From contig OY282606.1 in the NCBI GenBank assembly GCA_958298945.1, forward strand, positions 86,435,696-86,499,695: 64,000 nt of DNA, written 5' to 3'. Made by a program: the position numbers and the translations under genes. Below, piece after piece: positions 11,120 to 22,410 of this stretch. The notes under the pieces are model-generated. The model had not been told where the DNA came from. It was given only the letters and a program-made list of their open reading frames with translations, and made no database searches. Source of the DNA: Atherix ibis. Taxonomy: Eukaryota > Arthropoda > Insecta > Diptera > Athericidae. How positions within the stretch are numbered: position 1 is the first letter of the stretch; each line of letters begins with the position of its first letter.

Positions 11120-12371
11120 ACTTAAAAATGCGGGATTGACAACAGATTTGGTTTGTGTTAATAATAACTCAATAACTCATATGGCATTTTAGAGGTTAAA
11201 CATCTGTCATTCATTCTCGATTAGTCATTGAACGAAATAGTGTAAGCAACAAAGTTTTTTTTTGCTTCAAAAATGTCGAATTTCGTACCATAAAAAGTCC
11301 CATTTGCGGGAAGTGTTGATTTACTTCTTCAATTTGAAAAAAAGTGCAGCTGAAGCACATCGATTGCTCACCGAAGCTTCTCCTGAATATGTTCCATCGA
11401 TTTCAACGTGCGAGAGATGGTTTGTGCGGTCCAGAAGTGGTGATTTTGGACAAAGAACGACCAGGTCAGCCAAAATAGTTTGAAGATGAAGATTTGGAGG
11501 CATTACTCGACGAAGACTGTTGTCGAATTCAAGAAGAAATTGCAAAATCATTGGGAGTCACTCAAGCAGCCATTTCAAAACGTTTGAAAGCAGCAGTATT
11601 CATCCAAAAGCAAGGAAATTGGGTCCCATATGAATTGAAGCCGAAAGACATTGAAAGGCGATTTTGCATGTCCGAAAGGCTGCTTGAACGGCAGAAAAAG
11701 AATTCGTTTTTGAATCGAATCATTACTGGCGACGAAAAATGGATTCATTACGACAACCAAAAGCGCAAAAAATCGTATGTGAAGCCCAGCCAACCAGCCA
11801 AATCAACGACAAAGCCAAATATCCATGGCGCCAAGGTAATGCTCTGTATTTGGTGGGATCAGAAGGGTGTGATCAATTATGAGCTATTGAAATCGGGCCA
11901 GACGATCACAGGCGACCTCTACCAAACATAATTAATCCGTTTGAAGCGAGCATTAGTCGAAAAACGCCCGGAATATGCGACCAGACACGAAGCCATAATT
12001 TTCCATCATGACAACGCTCGGCCTCATGTTGCAAGACCGATTAAAAATTATTTAGAAAACAGTGGCTGGGAAGTTTTGCCTCACCCGCCTTATAGCCCAA
12101 ACCTTGCCCCGTCCGACTACCATTTGTTTAGATCTATGCAAAACGCCCTCACCGGAATACGCTTCACTTCAGAACAAAGGCATCAAAAATTGGCTCGATT
12201 CATTCTTGGCCTCAAAACCGGCGCAGTTTTTTTTGGCGCGGAATCCATATGTTGCCAAAAAGATGGGAAAAAGTATTGGCTTCCGATGGACATTACTTTG
12301 AATAAAATATATTTTAACAATTTTTCAAAATAAACACTCAAAGTTTGCCAAAAATCCTGCATTTTTAAGTT
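11120..12371 (+). mobile_element. Decayed mariner (mauritiana/mellifera-like)
   Basis: Ends ACTTAAAAATGCGGGATT at 11120 and the inverse ATCCTGCATTTTTAAGT ending near 12370 form the terminal repeats; TA lies near each end. The length of about 1.25 kb is normal for mariner. It carries a disrupted transposase on the plus strand. Confidence 0.8.
11273..12300 (+). pseudogene. Mariner transposase, broken by stops and frameshifts
   Basis: It begins MSNFVP, like Mos1 (MSSFVP), then hits a stop and a frameshift. Continuing pieces are FFNLKKSAAEAHRLLTEASP, a stop before FEDEDLEALLDED, the second helix-turn-helix VTQAAISKRLKAA, the linker NWVPYELKP, the first catalytic Asp in TGDEKWIHYDN, WWDQKGVINYELL, a stop after DLYQT, the second Asp in FHHDNARPHVA and the third in APSDYHLF. 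The C-terminus is frameshifted (IKNWLDSFLASKPAQFF). All catalytic residues survive, but at least three stops or shifts separate them. Confidence 0.85.
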
Positions 12372-12762
12372 TAGTTTCCACCCAATTATTCAACTTTAAT
12401 TATTATAATATGCCATATACTAGAAATATAGTTAAATTTAATGAATATTCAATTTTATGCAAAATCCTTAAATCCCTTATTATACATTTATACGTTTAAG
12501 TTACTTACTTTTTTTCTTTTTTTTAAAAATGTTTACATTATTTTATATATTCTTTTAGAATAATTAATTATGCGTTTTTTTTTTTTTATATATTCGTATA
12601 TATGTATATAAATATGTTTAAATGTGTATAAATATAAATATAAATATTAATTTAAAGTTTAGGATTATATTGAGCTCCGTTTTATATATATATATATATT
12701 TTTTTAATGATTAATTGAAAACTCAGCAAGAATATTAAGCGCTATGGAATCTTAGAGATCAT
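12372..12762. other. Probable 3' untranslated/flanking DNA of the TJAP1-like gene
   Basis: AT-rich stretch directly after the minus-strand stop at 12763, with a TA run at 12681-12699. I cannot fix a polyadenylation site. Confidence 0.4.
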
Positions 12763-13858
12763 TTACAGATTCGTTTCGGTACGCAAAGGATGCGAATATG
12801 AATAGGAATTATTTTTAACTGGTTTATTATCACCATTTATTGGTGAATTACAATTACTAACGGCTATATCCGATTTTCTCCTTATACTAGATTCACTATT
12901 ATTACTAAAACCAGCAGAGCCATTTACTGATGACGGACTTGTCACAGATCTGCTGCTAGCATTCGATATGGACCATTCGTTTTGTTTCAATAGAAATTGC
13001 TTTACATTATATTCCATTTGTGCTATATCACCTTGTTGATGGATCTTTGGTCGACCGATTTGATTCTGTAAATGTTGAGCAACATGCTGTTGGGTTTGTT
13101 GCTGTTGCTGTAGTTGCTGTTGCTGTTGCTGTAGTTGCTGTTGCTGTAGTTGTTGTTGCTGTAATTGTTGTTGCTGTAGTTGTTGTTGCTGCTGTTGCTG
13201 TAGTTGTTGTTGCTGCTGTAACTGTAGCTGTTGCTGTTGATATTCTTGCACCGAGATTATTTTATTATTTCCATCAAGATAATACTTACGATTTATATTA
13301 TGATTTTGTATAAAACTATTTTGAGCAATTAAATCACTTTTTCGATTAATTATATTATTATTATTATTATTATTGTTATTTTGATATTGATAACCAATAT
13401 TATTCAATATTTTACTATCATCTGTAAACTGTTTGGATAGATGCTGTTGCTGTTGTATATTCTGTGGTTGATATTGTAACAATTGTTGTTGCATCTGTTG
13501 ATTTTCTTGACTATGATGATAGTGTGTTTGATGTTTAATTGTAATTGAGGCATTTTTACTAATAACACTACTCAAATTACTATTATTACTTGTATGAACA
13601 CCATTATTACTATTATTATTACTAATGATTCTATGATTATTAATGGTACCAAAGAATCCATTACGAATCGGTTTAGTTGATATTTTATGATCAGAATCGG
13701 TTGATAGAATTTCCATTGAGCTGCAACTATTTAACGATAATGGTGATGGTAGACTATTATTATGGCTTACAATTCTATTGCATGTATTATTATTTGGACT
13801 ATGCTCGCTAGTACAACTATCATTACCACCATTATCAATTGTTTTATTTGCATTTATA

Positions 13859-13892
<34 letters not shown>

Positions 13893-13972
13893 TAGTACAG
13901 CTAGTATTATTGCTGTTATTATTATTAGTTAAATTCGAACTAATCGTACTAATATTGTTATCAATAATAATA

Positions 13973-14007
<35 letters not shown>

Positions 14008-15000
14008 AAGATTATTTAAATTGTTATTATAATTATTACCATTTGTTAATGATATAGTAGCAGTATTTAGACTATTGTTTAGACATTTGTGATTATTTGT
14101 TTGTTCCAATTGTGAATTATTTTGTACCCATTCAGCAACACGTGTTAACTGTTGACGTCTTAATAATGCACTTTCTTGTAGATCAACATCTACACAATTG
14201 CTTGATATGGAACTGGATTGTGTACATGATTTTGTTGTTGTATTTTTACAACTTGAATTATTTGAATTATCGCACATTGTTAAAATATCATAATTTTGTT
14301 GTTGATAATCTCCTCCTGTTATAATATCAATTGCTTTAATATTGCTAAGATGATGTTGCTGTTGATAATGTTGATCTGATTGTAAACAGTGTACAATATT
14401 AGTTGATGTTATATTGGCAATAGTCTGATCAGTTCCATTATTACAACTATTTTCAATTCCATTTTGTATACTGCCCATTATAGTTGCAGTTGTATTATTA
14501 TCATTATCTAACGATATATTATTTTCACTATTCAAATCGCTATCTTTTGAGTAATTGCCTAACATTAACATTGCATTGATAGCATCGTGTTCTTGCAATT
14601 GTAAATCATGTTGATTATTTTGTGAATGTTGTGATTTATTCTCGATATCGGAATTCGTTGATGGATTATTCATATCTGATCGTACAATTACGGCATCACA
14701 GAATTTTTCCATATCGGTTTTATTATTGCTACCATCAACAATTGTGCAATTTTCATTATTATGATTTGTAGTCGATTCATTTAGATTAATTGAACTTTTA
14801 CTAGTGTTCAAAATCGAAACTGATGTCCTCGATGTTATAATATCTTTGGTATCGTCAAGCTCTTCATCAAGAAACCGTTGACGTCTTGTATACACCACTG
14901 GCGTTAGATCTGATTCAATATTATCCAAAAGGATATTGGTTGAACCATTTTGAATCCGCATTGCACATAAACGTGGACCACAATGCTTTGGATTTTCGGC
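12763..15000 (-). CDS. TJAP1/BEGAIN-like gene, last coding exon (disordered tail)
   Basis: This 2238-bp exon reads 745 residues to a stop, in phase 0 after an acceptor (TTTATAG) at 15001. The first residues, AENPKHCGPRLCAMRIQNG, continue directly from the previous exon. The rest is low-complexity: many Asn, Ser and Gln, poly-Asn blocks (codons around 13861-13890 and 13970-14003) and a long poly-Gln region (13070-13240, mixed CAG/CAA). A more ordered C-terminal part contains MEYNVKQFLLKQNEW, then Ser-rich RSVTSPSSVNGS and RRKSD, possible phosphorylation sites. No known domain is seen in this exon. Such Gln/Asn tracts are common in fly regulatory and scaffold proteins. There are no frameshifts, which argues for selection on a real gene. 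Confidence 0.85.
13070..13240 (-). repeat. Coding CAG/CAA repeat (poly-Gln)
   Basis: On the coding strand the triplets are mostly CAG and CAA, with occasional CTA/CTG giving Leu. They encode runs of 5-8 Gln separated by single Leu. Mixed codons suggest it is older than a pure expanding CAG run. Confidence 0.9.
13861..14003 (-). repeat. Coding AAT repeats (poly-Asn)
   Basis: Two runs of AAT codons (about 13861-13890 and 13970-14003) encode about ten Asn each. A third lies at 13348-13375. They are likely length-variable. Confidence 0.85.
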
Positions 15001-15840
15001 CTATAAACAAGACATATTTGCAATTTTTCAATTTTATTAATTAATTTATGAGAAATGTGTAAGGAAAAAAGTCTTCCTTACGCATTTGGTATATGATGTT
15101 TCATGAAAATAATGATAGTGCAAGTTGTATGTAATTGTCGATAGTGTCTAAATATTAAATAAAAATTTTAGTTTACTGAAATTGTTTTTAGACTGATGTG
15201 ATGATGAAAATATATCTTTTTTTTTAAATTTAGTACCCAAAATGAGTCTGCATCTGTTTTTATATTCTATATTTTTAATTTAAAAAAAAAACCCAAAATT
15301 CTAATGCAATAAAATTTGTATTATTAATTTTTATGCAAATTTTAAAATTTTTATTTTTAATTTAAAGGATTCTAAGAGAATATACAAATATATAAAAACA
15401 TTTAGGGGGGGAGACAAACAACCGCCAACGTCACCCTAAAAAATCGATATAATTTATTTGATATATTTAAAAAATCTCAAAGCCTGTTGCCGTTACATTT
15501 GTTGATGGGTGTATAATGGGAGGTTGGTTTGCTTGCTTGTTTGCCTACTGGATTTACTGTTTGTTTTCAAGCTGGCTGTGGCGCTGGATTTTGTGATAGT
15601 TTTTATGTGTGATGACTTCACATGATGCTTGTTTTTAAGTTGGATTTCTAGCTTTGATTATTGCGCAGTGATTTTGATGTATGTTTTCTCATAGGTTCTC
15701 ATTAAAACAAGCAGCAAAAGAAGCACAAACAAACTGGAACCAGTTCTGTTTTGAAATCTAGCTTGAAAACAAGCAGCGGAACAAACAGTGACGTCATTTC
15801 TAGCACCGCAACCAGCATGGTACCAAGCAAGAAAATAAGC

Positions 15841-15992
15841 TGTATGTGAAGCGGGACGAATGCAATTTTTTATAACCGGAGAATGCACAGTTCACAAATT
15901 GTTTCGCACATAAACAGGAGCATTGAAGATTTTGCGGAGGATTCGTAGTTGCAGGGTTTGGATTTCGATGGTAATTGGTATACTTCGTCGAA
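15841..15992 (-). mobile_element. Jockey-type LINE reverse-transcriptase scrap
   Basis: On the minus strand 15990-15901 reads IEIQTLQLRILRKIFNAP followed by VYVRN, the well-known end of the reverse-transcriptase/thumb region in jockey-clade LINEs (QxxQNKxLRxIxxAPWYVRN). A stop follows within a few codons. Neither the catalytic FADD box nor a poly-A tail was found nearby. Confidence 0.6.
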
Positions 15993-16748
15993 CCCCAAAG
16001 TTCGAACTAGTATGTTTATATATGTAATGTTTAGTAATATTTTTTATTGTCAAATTTGACTGTTTTGTGTAGTCGTCCGTTACCTAAAAAGAGGTAACAA
16101 TATATGGTATATCTCACAGAGGACACCTATGTTAACCACAAGAAAATGATTTTGCCAGTACAATTCATATTGGCCCTCTATAGAGGGTGGTTTGCATGGA
16201 AGAAAATGACCAACAGTGCTTTGGTGATGCGATACGCGAAATTCAAGCAGATATTCCGTCAGGAGTTAGACCGGATTACCGTTCCAAATTCAGAGTCAGT
16301 CTATTTTAAAACGTATTTCTATTTTCCGGAATGGGCCCTGAACCATTTATTGGCATATGCTTCGACGTTGTTGTGATAAAATAAATGGTGGCGAATAGGG
16401 TTGCAGCCTAAGATGTGCGCTATCGGAAGGTTGCACTCTTTCTAATAATCTCCGTAGATATTTTCATTTTGATGAACAATTATATAGATAATGTTGTGAA
16501 ATCGGAAAATTGTAATAATTTGTCCGACCCAATCTTATTTTTAAATGAGTGGAGAGTATGGCCAATAGGTTTAAGTATCTCTAAAGGTGAAATTGCAAGT
16601 AGGCGGGATGTTTAAATGTCTTGTTTATATCGTCGGTTTAATTCATTTATTTTTATTTTTGTATAATAGCTTATATTTCAAAATTTACGCTCTGCAAATT
16701 GTAAAAGTATTAATGATTATCATTATGACAAGGAATATAATAGATATA

Positions 16749-17897
16749 CCAGGGGTATAAGCTTAAATCCGTTGTTTGGTCATAGATGGCGTGAGTGAGC
16801 GTATTAAGCTACCATACTTTTTTTATATGAGTTTGACATCTGTCAACATTAATCAGTGCACATTGTCAGCAATTTCGTACAACAACATACACTTTTCCTT
16901 TGGTAATCATGTCTAGTTTTGTGCCAGAAAAAGAGCATATGCGGGAAGCTCTGCTTTTCTGCTTCAATTTGAAGAAATCGGCTGCCGAATCACATTTAAT
17001 GCTTATGGAGGCCTAGAGTGAGAGTGCTTTATGGAGGCCTAGAGTGAACCAACGTGCCAAGATTGGTTTCGTCAGTTCAAAGACGGCAATTTTGACTTGT
17101 GGGACAAGAACCGTGAAAATCGGCCTACAAAGGTTGAGGACCATCAATTACAGGCTCTTTTGGACGAAGACGATACCCCATCGCAAAAAATGCTCGCGGA
17201 GCAATCGGGTGTTACTCAACCAGCCATTTATATGCGTCTGCGTTCTATGGGGAAGATTGAAAAGATCGGAAAATGGGTGCCGCATGAATTGAATGATTGG
17301 CAGATGGAGCGACGCCAAAACACATGCGAAATCTTGCTCGCCAGACAAAAAAGAAAGTCGTTCCTGCATCGGATTGTGACAGGCGATGAAAATTGGATAT
17401 ATTTCAACAATCCTAAACCCAAGATATCGTGGGTTGATCCCGGCCAACCATCAACATCTTCCCCAAGATCCTTTGGTGGGATCAGCAGGGTATCGTCTAC
17501 TTAGGACGGATTATCAACAAAGACATAACAAGCTGATTTTCCTCCATGACAACGTCAAAAATAGTCCGAAACTACTTGGAGACACTCAACTGGGAGGTGC
17601 TACCCCACACCGGTTATTCACCAGACCTGGCCCTTTCCGACTACCACCTGTTTTCGTCGATGGGCTACGCGCTCGCTGAGCAGTACTTCGATTCTTACAA
17701 AGACGTCCGAAAATGACTTGATGAGTGGTTTGCCTCGAAAGAGAAGGAATTTTTTGGCGTGGTAACCACAAATTGCCCGAGCGATGGGAAAAATGTGTAG
17801 CTAGCGTGAGCAAGTACTTTGAATAAATTTGTTTTTGCTTTCTATGAAAAAAACACATGTGTGTGCAAAAACAGCGGATTTAAGCTTATACACCTGG
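16749..17897 (+). mobile_element. Mos1-like mariner, copy 1
   Basis: The left end CCAGGGGTATAAGCTTAAAT at 16749 is preceded by TA. The right end is the inverse ATTTAAGCTTATACACCTGG at 17897. The length is 1149 bp. The same ends mark copies at 24366, 32156, 39462 and 41554. These repeats share CCAGGTGTA with Drosophila Mos1 ends. It lies in an intron of the TJAP1-like gene in opposite orientation. Confidence 0.9.
16909..17826 (+). pseudogene. Mos1-like transposase, broken
   Basis: Starts MSSFVPEKEHMREALLFCF, very close to Mos1, but stops after LMLMEA where a short segment (TATGGAGGCCTAGAGTGA) is duplicated. Later frames give LLDEDDTPSQKMLAEQSG, the linker WVPHELNDWQMERRQNT, the first catalytic Asp in TGDENWIYF and then a deletion removing most of the KTMLCVWWDQ block. 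The second and third Asp regions (HDN, and YSPDLAPSDYHLF equivalents) are present only in shifted frames. It is inactive. Confidence 0.85.
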
Positions 17898-18488
17898 TGT
17901 ATGTTATAGAGGATTGAAAGCTAGGATGCTACCTTAGAGGATGATAGGATGAATGCAGAATACTCACTATTATTAGCTATCTGAAAATATCGATTTAAGA
18001 GATAGGATTTTAGGATATGGAAATAAGCAGAAGGTAAGATTCGCTGCAGATTTGAAACCAACAAAGGTGCTATACACACTCGAAAGCATGCAAAATGCCC
18101 TTAGAATTAATTTATAAAATAAACTTTAACTCTTAATTGAATTTTCTCTTATTAATTCTGTTTATGATATAATCTAAATTGGGAATTTTCATGAATTTCG
18201 ACAAAAAATTGGACGCTTCCTAAATTTTGCTATTTAAATTTATAAAAATTTCGCCAATAAATTAAAGAATTTTCCAAATGTTTTTTTCTTTAAATTCTAG
18301 GTCATATTGGATTTTTTTGCAAAATAAAGGAGTAATGAAAGCATAGGAGAATTTGATGAAATCTTATATGTTATAACACAGATAAATGAAAAAACTGATG
18401 TCTAAATGAACAAAATTGTGTGCGGCGGAAAAGGACTTTTTTTTGACAAAATGATGTCCATAATGTATAGTAATAAGAAAACATTTAC

Positions 18489-19465
18489 CTTAATTGTTTT
18501 TATTAGATTTCTATTAAAGTTTTCGAATATTTTCGCACCCTCACTACTACTTGTTTTGCTCCACAGACTATTATTACTGCCGGTTAGTGTGGCACGATGG
18601 CTTGCATTATCTTTGTCACCACTGCCACTACTGTAACCTAACAAACTACCACCAGGCGTAGCCACTGTAGAGTCTGAAGTTGGTTGTGTTTGTTGCCCAT
18701 CCAATAATAATTTTTCATTTGCGACTTGCTCAACTTTTTGACTAGTTTTGTCCTGTGCTAAAAGTAGATCGGTTGGAATAGTTTTGGTCTCAATATCACC
18801 AAGCAATTTGGCCGATCCATTCGAACGAATGGAGTCATTGGATTTTTTCTCATTGACAATATGTACTATATTTACACTAGTATATGTGCTATTAATGTCG
18901 TTTGTTGCATTTTGACTAGGTGATTTACTATGGAATTTTCTCGTATCGAGAAGTTCATTTTCAAGTTTGCGCGTTTCGACAATGTATTTGGCAGTGTCGG
19001 ACAACTGTTGCTGCTGTTGTTGTTGCTGTTTTACTGTCGATATACGATCGCATAGCCTATGATGTCCCAGAATTGGATTTACCATTAAATCGTCTTTTTT
19101 CGCTGGTGTAAATACTTTGTCGTTATCATTCATATCGGACAAACTACTCTTTGTCTCCGATATAACTGAATCGCTCGATTTAATCAGTTTCATTATATAT
19201 GGACTATTTGTGCGTGATGGCGAATTAAGATTGCTATTACAGCGCAAACATAACGAATTGTTCGCTTCACCCTGGACTATAGTCTGTGTACTTGTACTAT
19301 AAGTTTTAGCCTCTTCGGCCAATACTGTCAGATCTCTAGTTGAACATTTACATGTGTCGCAATGCTTCACTTCACTAGCTTTTAGCTCATCTTCAAGATA
19401 TTTAACCATAATTGATGGTGAGATCATTTGTTCAGTACCATCTGTACACTCTGAATTTTGTGCGT
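18489..19465 (-). CDS. TJAP1/BEGAIN-like gene, internal exon
   Basis: 977 bp, entered after the acceptor TTTGATAG. The last base of the previous exon (G) plus the first two here (AC) make Asp, giving GLDAQNSECTDG. It ends in KTIK at a donor GTAAATGT in phase 0. It encodes a Cys-containing patch, HCDTCKCSTRDL, followed by CLRCNSN (five Cys, possibly metal-binding, an inference), a short poly-Gln (KQQQQQQQQL) and a Ser-rich segment with GGSLLGYSSGSGDK. No known domain is identified. Open reading and splice phase agree with the neighbouring exons. Confidence 0.85.
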
Positions 19466-19535
19466 CTATCAAATAAATCGTTTCAATATAAAAATAAAAT
19501 TAGAAATAATTCGCTTTTTTTTTTTTAATTTCAAC

Positions 19536-19690
19536 AAATATGTAATCTGTTGGAACAAATATTTTACTGAGGCAAATATTATTATTACTGAAATTACGAT
19601 CAATATACGAAAGTTTCCATCTTAAATCTCTGGATTATTTTGGTTATTTAAAAAAAAAAACAAAAGCGATCACCAACAGATTACATATTT
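19536..19690. repeat. Inverted repeat, 18-bp perfect arms
   Basis: AAATATGTAATCTGTTGG at 19536-19553 is matched exactly by its reverse complement at 19673-19690, with 119 bases between. It could be a tiny non-autonomous transposon or an RNA hairpin close to the acceptor of exon 18489-19465. Confidence 0.7.
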
Positions 19691-20254
19691 TTTTTAGTGT
19701 TGATAAAATTTTTATATTTAATTTATATTTATCAAACCACTTCCAACAAAGTATACTATTTTCAGTATCTACATTATTTACAAGTGCATTTATGCGTGTG
19801 CGGAAAATTTTGTAAGCCTAGATTTGCAGAGTAGTATAACAGCATGCGTATACCATTTAAATAATATATATAAAAGAAAAATTCATATTAAAAGAAAATA
19901 TAATAAAAATAAATGTCCATAAAAATATTTGCTAGTTTAAAACGAAAAAAAAAATAGAAAGCTTACCTTACCAAATATAATAAAAATTGGAACACACACT
20001 TTTTCATATTTTATTTTATTCAATTATCATGCAAAATATTAACAAAAAAATTTAAAAGAAAAACTTAACGAAAAATTGCAAAGCTTTTAATTATTTGAAA
20101 AGAAAAACGAAAATTATTAACAACAGGAAAAGTTGATTGGGCTTTTAAAAATATGGCACTAATTATTAAGTATTTATATAGAAAAAATATTATTATTGTA
20201 TAATAATTTTTTAACTGTAATTTTTTAAAATTAAATTTGGTGCTATAAGAATGT

Positions 20255-20960
20255 ATCTTATAGAGGTAGTAAATGCGTAGTTATCCATTTTGTAGTTAGG
20301 AAAGTACAAGCCTGTCATTTAATAGAATTTTTTTAGTTCAAAGTTTGCCGTTTTATATTATGGAATGCTAGCTAGCTTTTTCTGTAGCCAAAAGCCTCAC
20401 TTCTCGAGGCTCGGAAAACCATACGTGATGGCGGAGAAGCCATTGTATCCGTGAAAAGTGATTGTCTGGTGTGCATTCTGGTCTGAGAAAAAGGAGAGAT
20501 AATTACCCTCTCCTTTTTCTCAGACCAACATGAACACCACACTAAATGCACACTAAAAATTTATGTTTCCGATTTTTTTTACCCTGAACTTAAAGATTTT
20601 GATTTGGCTCACACGTGGTTTTTACAACCACTCGCACGTGGTTTTTACAACTAATATCTTTATTAAGTAAAAAATTTCAACAGTGCATCATTTCGAGATT
20701 TGGTGATGTCAATTCACCTCTAAAATCAGCCGATTTGATGCCATTGGATTTTTCCTTGTAAGATTGTGCAAAAAATTTCAGAGCATTTAAAAACCGACAT
20801 CCATCAAATAATGGTCGAATTACAGCCTTAAATTAGTGAAAAAGTCATCACAAACTACCTCAAAAGGATCGAAATCCTACAAAAAGTCTCGTAGTGGCCA
20901 ATTTAAAATTGTTACATTCTATCCATAATGACAAACTCCAAGTAATATAATTAACCAGAG
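20255..20960 (+). mobile_element. Decayed DDE_3-type Tc1/mariner-superfamily element
   Basis: The 5' part at about 20275-20340 (GGAAAGTACAAGCCTGTCAT) matches the 5' regions at 235-300 and 32080-32125. Downstream, broken frames read LKDFDLAHTWFLQ, like the block before the second catalytic Asp. These are followed by FRDLVMSIHL and CHWIF, which resemble FGDVNWPPRSCDLTPLDFF in mutated form, and EHLKTDIHQIMVELQP, typical of the C-terminus. A hairpin insertion (20479-20527) lies within it. Confidence 0.6.
20479..20527. repeat. Perfect 20-bp hairpin
   Basis: TGGTCTGAGAAAAAGGAGAG (20479-20498) is followed after a 9-base loop by its exact reverse complement (20508-20527). It lies inside a degenerate transposon and looks like a template-switch duplication. 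Confidence 0.9.
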
Positions 20961-22097
20961 AGTGGATCAAAAGTCTGTAATTTATTTAATTTTACCTTCC
21001 AAAGTACAAACTAGATAACTTTTTATTTTTATTTTTATTTAAATAATTAACACCATAATTTTAAGCGTTGTGATCAAAATAAATTTCTAAAACTTCCAAA
21101 AAAGATATATGTTTCCGATTTATCCTTAAATATTTCTAAAAAATTTCCATTTAACTTTTAAGAATTTTTTTTATTAATGCTTTAATTTTATTATTTAAGA
21201 ATATAAGTTTTTTTAATTTTTAACAAATTCAAAGACTTAAAAAAAATTGGTTTTTGACGAAGGAAATTTTTTTTTTTGCTAAAAAGTTGAAATTTTTTAA
21301 TAAAAGTGAAAATTTTTTTTATAATTAAATATTATTAAATATTTTTAAATTATAAATATTATCTTTATTTATAATTTCAAAATATTTAATTTAAGATAAT
21401 TTTGTTCATTATAAGAAAAAATTTCATTAGCAGTAGTAATATTTCGTTTTAGAGAATCCTCCTTTCTGCCACAGAATTGGGATAAGGAAAATTCAAAATA
21501 AATAAAGAGGAAAGCAAAAATTAAAATGGTGGAAAATTCTTCATATTTTTAAAAAATAAAAACTTACCAAAAACTAAAAATGTTCATGAAAAAATTTTGT
21601 GTTTTTAAATTAATTTTAAAAAAATTGACTTTTTGTAAAAAGTTATACTTTTCCGGACGAAAACTTTGAAAAAAGTTCAAAACTTCCACTTTTACTTGCT
21701 GGTTTATTTGTAAGAACACTACGTACCCCCGTTGCCTCTCCGAGGATATTAAAAATCCAACTAACAGATAGTATGTACCATATGGCTACAAACTGTAATT
21801 TTTTTATAAGTACTTTATGGGTCACATTTTTTAAAAATCCAAATAAATTTTCAATTAATGAAGAATTCTGATTTGAGTCTAGAGCGATTGCCACATACGT
21901 GTAGGCTAAACCTTGACTCCAGAACATATTTTATAGTTCTTACCATAAAAAAAAATTATTGAAAATAGAAATAAACAAGATTTCTTATTTTAATTATTTT
22001 AATATTTTCAGATAAATCGGAAAGTATATAATAGATACAGTAGAAAAAAATTAAAAGAAGATGCGAAAAAAAGCAAAAAAGAACTACTAACACTTAC

Positions 22098-22293
22098 CAA
22101 GTCCCCTCATTGAGTATACCATTGCCGTTGGTGGAAATGGGCATACCGGAGGAGGTGAATCCGATGCTGGAAGAACTTTATAGGAACCAGAAGTAGCAAC
22201 ACCAACACCACTTGTACTGCCTTCTGAATCGGAATGTGAATTTGTTTCAAGTCGCATATAAGATGAAACTTTTGTTTGGATATCCATTGGAAG
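22098..22293 (-). CDS. TJAP1/BEGAIN-like gene, internal exon
   Basis: 196 bp between the acceptor GTTTAG (at 22294) and the donor GTAAGTG (below 22098), phase 0 in, phase 1 out. It starts LPMDIQTKVSSYMR. Vertebrate TJAP1/BEGAIN proteins have LP-x-(E/D)-(L/V/I)-Q right after the conserved Leu-rich block, so the exon completes the family-specific region. The rest is Ser/Gly/Pro-rich, with SDSEGSTSGVGVATSG and a proline patch PPPVCPFPP that could bind SH3/WW-type partners (inference). Confidence 0.85.
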
Positions 22294-22410
22294 CTAAACA
22301 TCGAAAATTCAATAAAAATGAAAAAAGAATTTTTATTTAAATTTATTAGTTATTTGGTCAAACTATTGACTAAAATTATATAAAGAGTTCCCACGTACTT
22401 TTGGACCATG

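Larger units (their letters stand above)
15001..18488 (-). other. Intron of the TJAP1-like gene
   Basis: Bounded by the donor GTAAATGT (minus strand, at 18488) and the acceptor TTTATAG at 15001. It holds a LINE fragment near 15.85-15.99 kb and a Mos1-like mariner at 16749-17897. The stretches 15001-15840, 15993-16748 and 17898-18488 show no recognised element; plus-strand frames at 16104-16376 and 16415-16615 have no domain I know. Confidence 0.8.
19466..22097 (-). other. Intron of the TJAP1-like gene
   Basis: Between the donor GTAAGTG (minus strand, at 22097) and the acceptor at 19466. It contains an 18-bp inverted repeat (19536-19690) and a decayed DDE_3-type element (20255-20960). The remainder (19691-20254, 20961-22097) is AT-rich without recognised content. 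Confidence 0.8.

Noticed and set aside
13020..14032. Long plus-strand frames rich in Val/Ala/Leu
   Set aside because: They are antisense readings of the poly-Gln and poly-Asn codons of the minus-strand exon.
15480..15840. Possible inverted repeat of CTTG/CAAG-rich stretches
   Set aside because: The matches are short and scattered, and I could not align two arms convincingly.
16104..16376. 90-codon plus-strand frame
   Set aside because: No domain, no splice support, and it lies inside an intron between a LINE scrap and a mariner.
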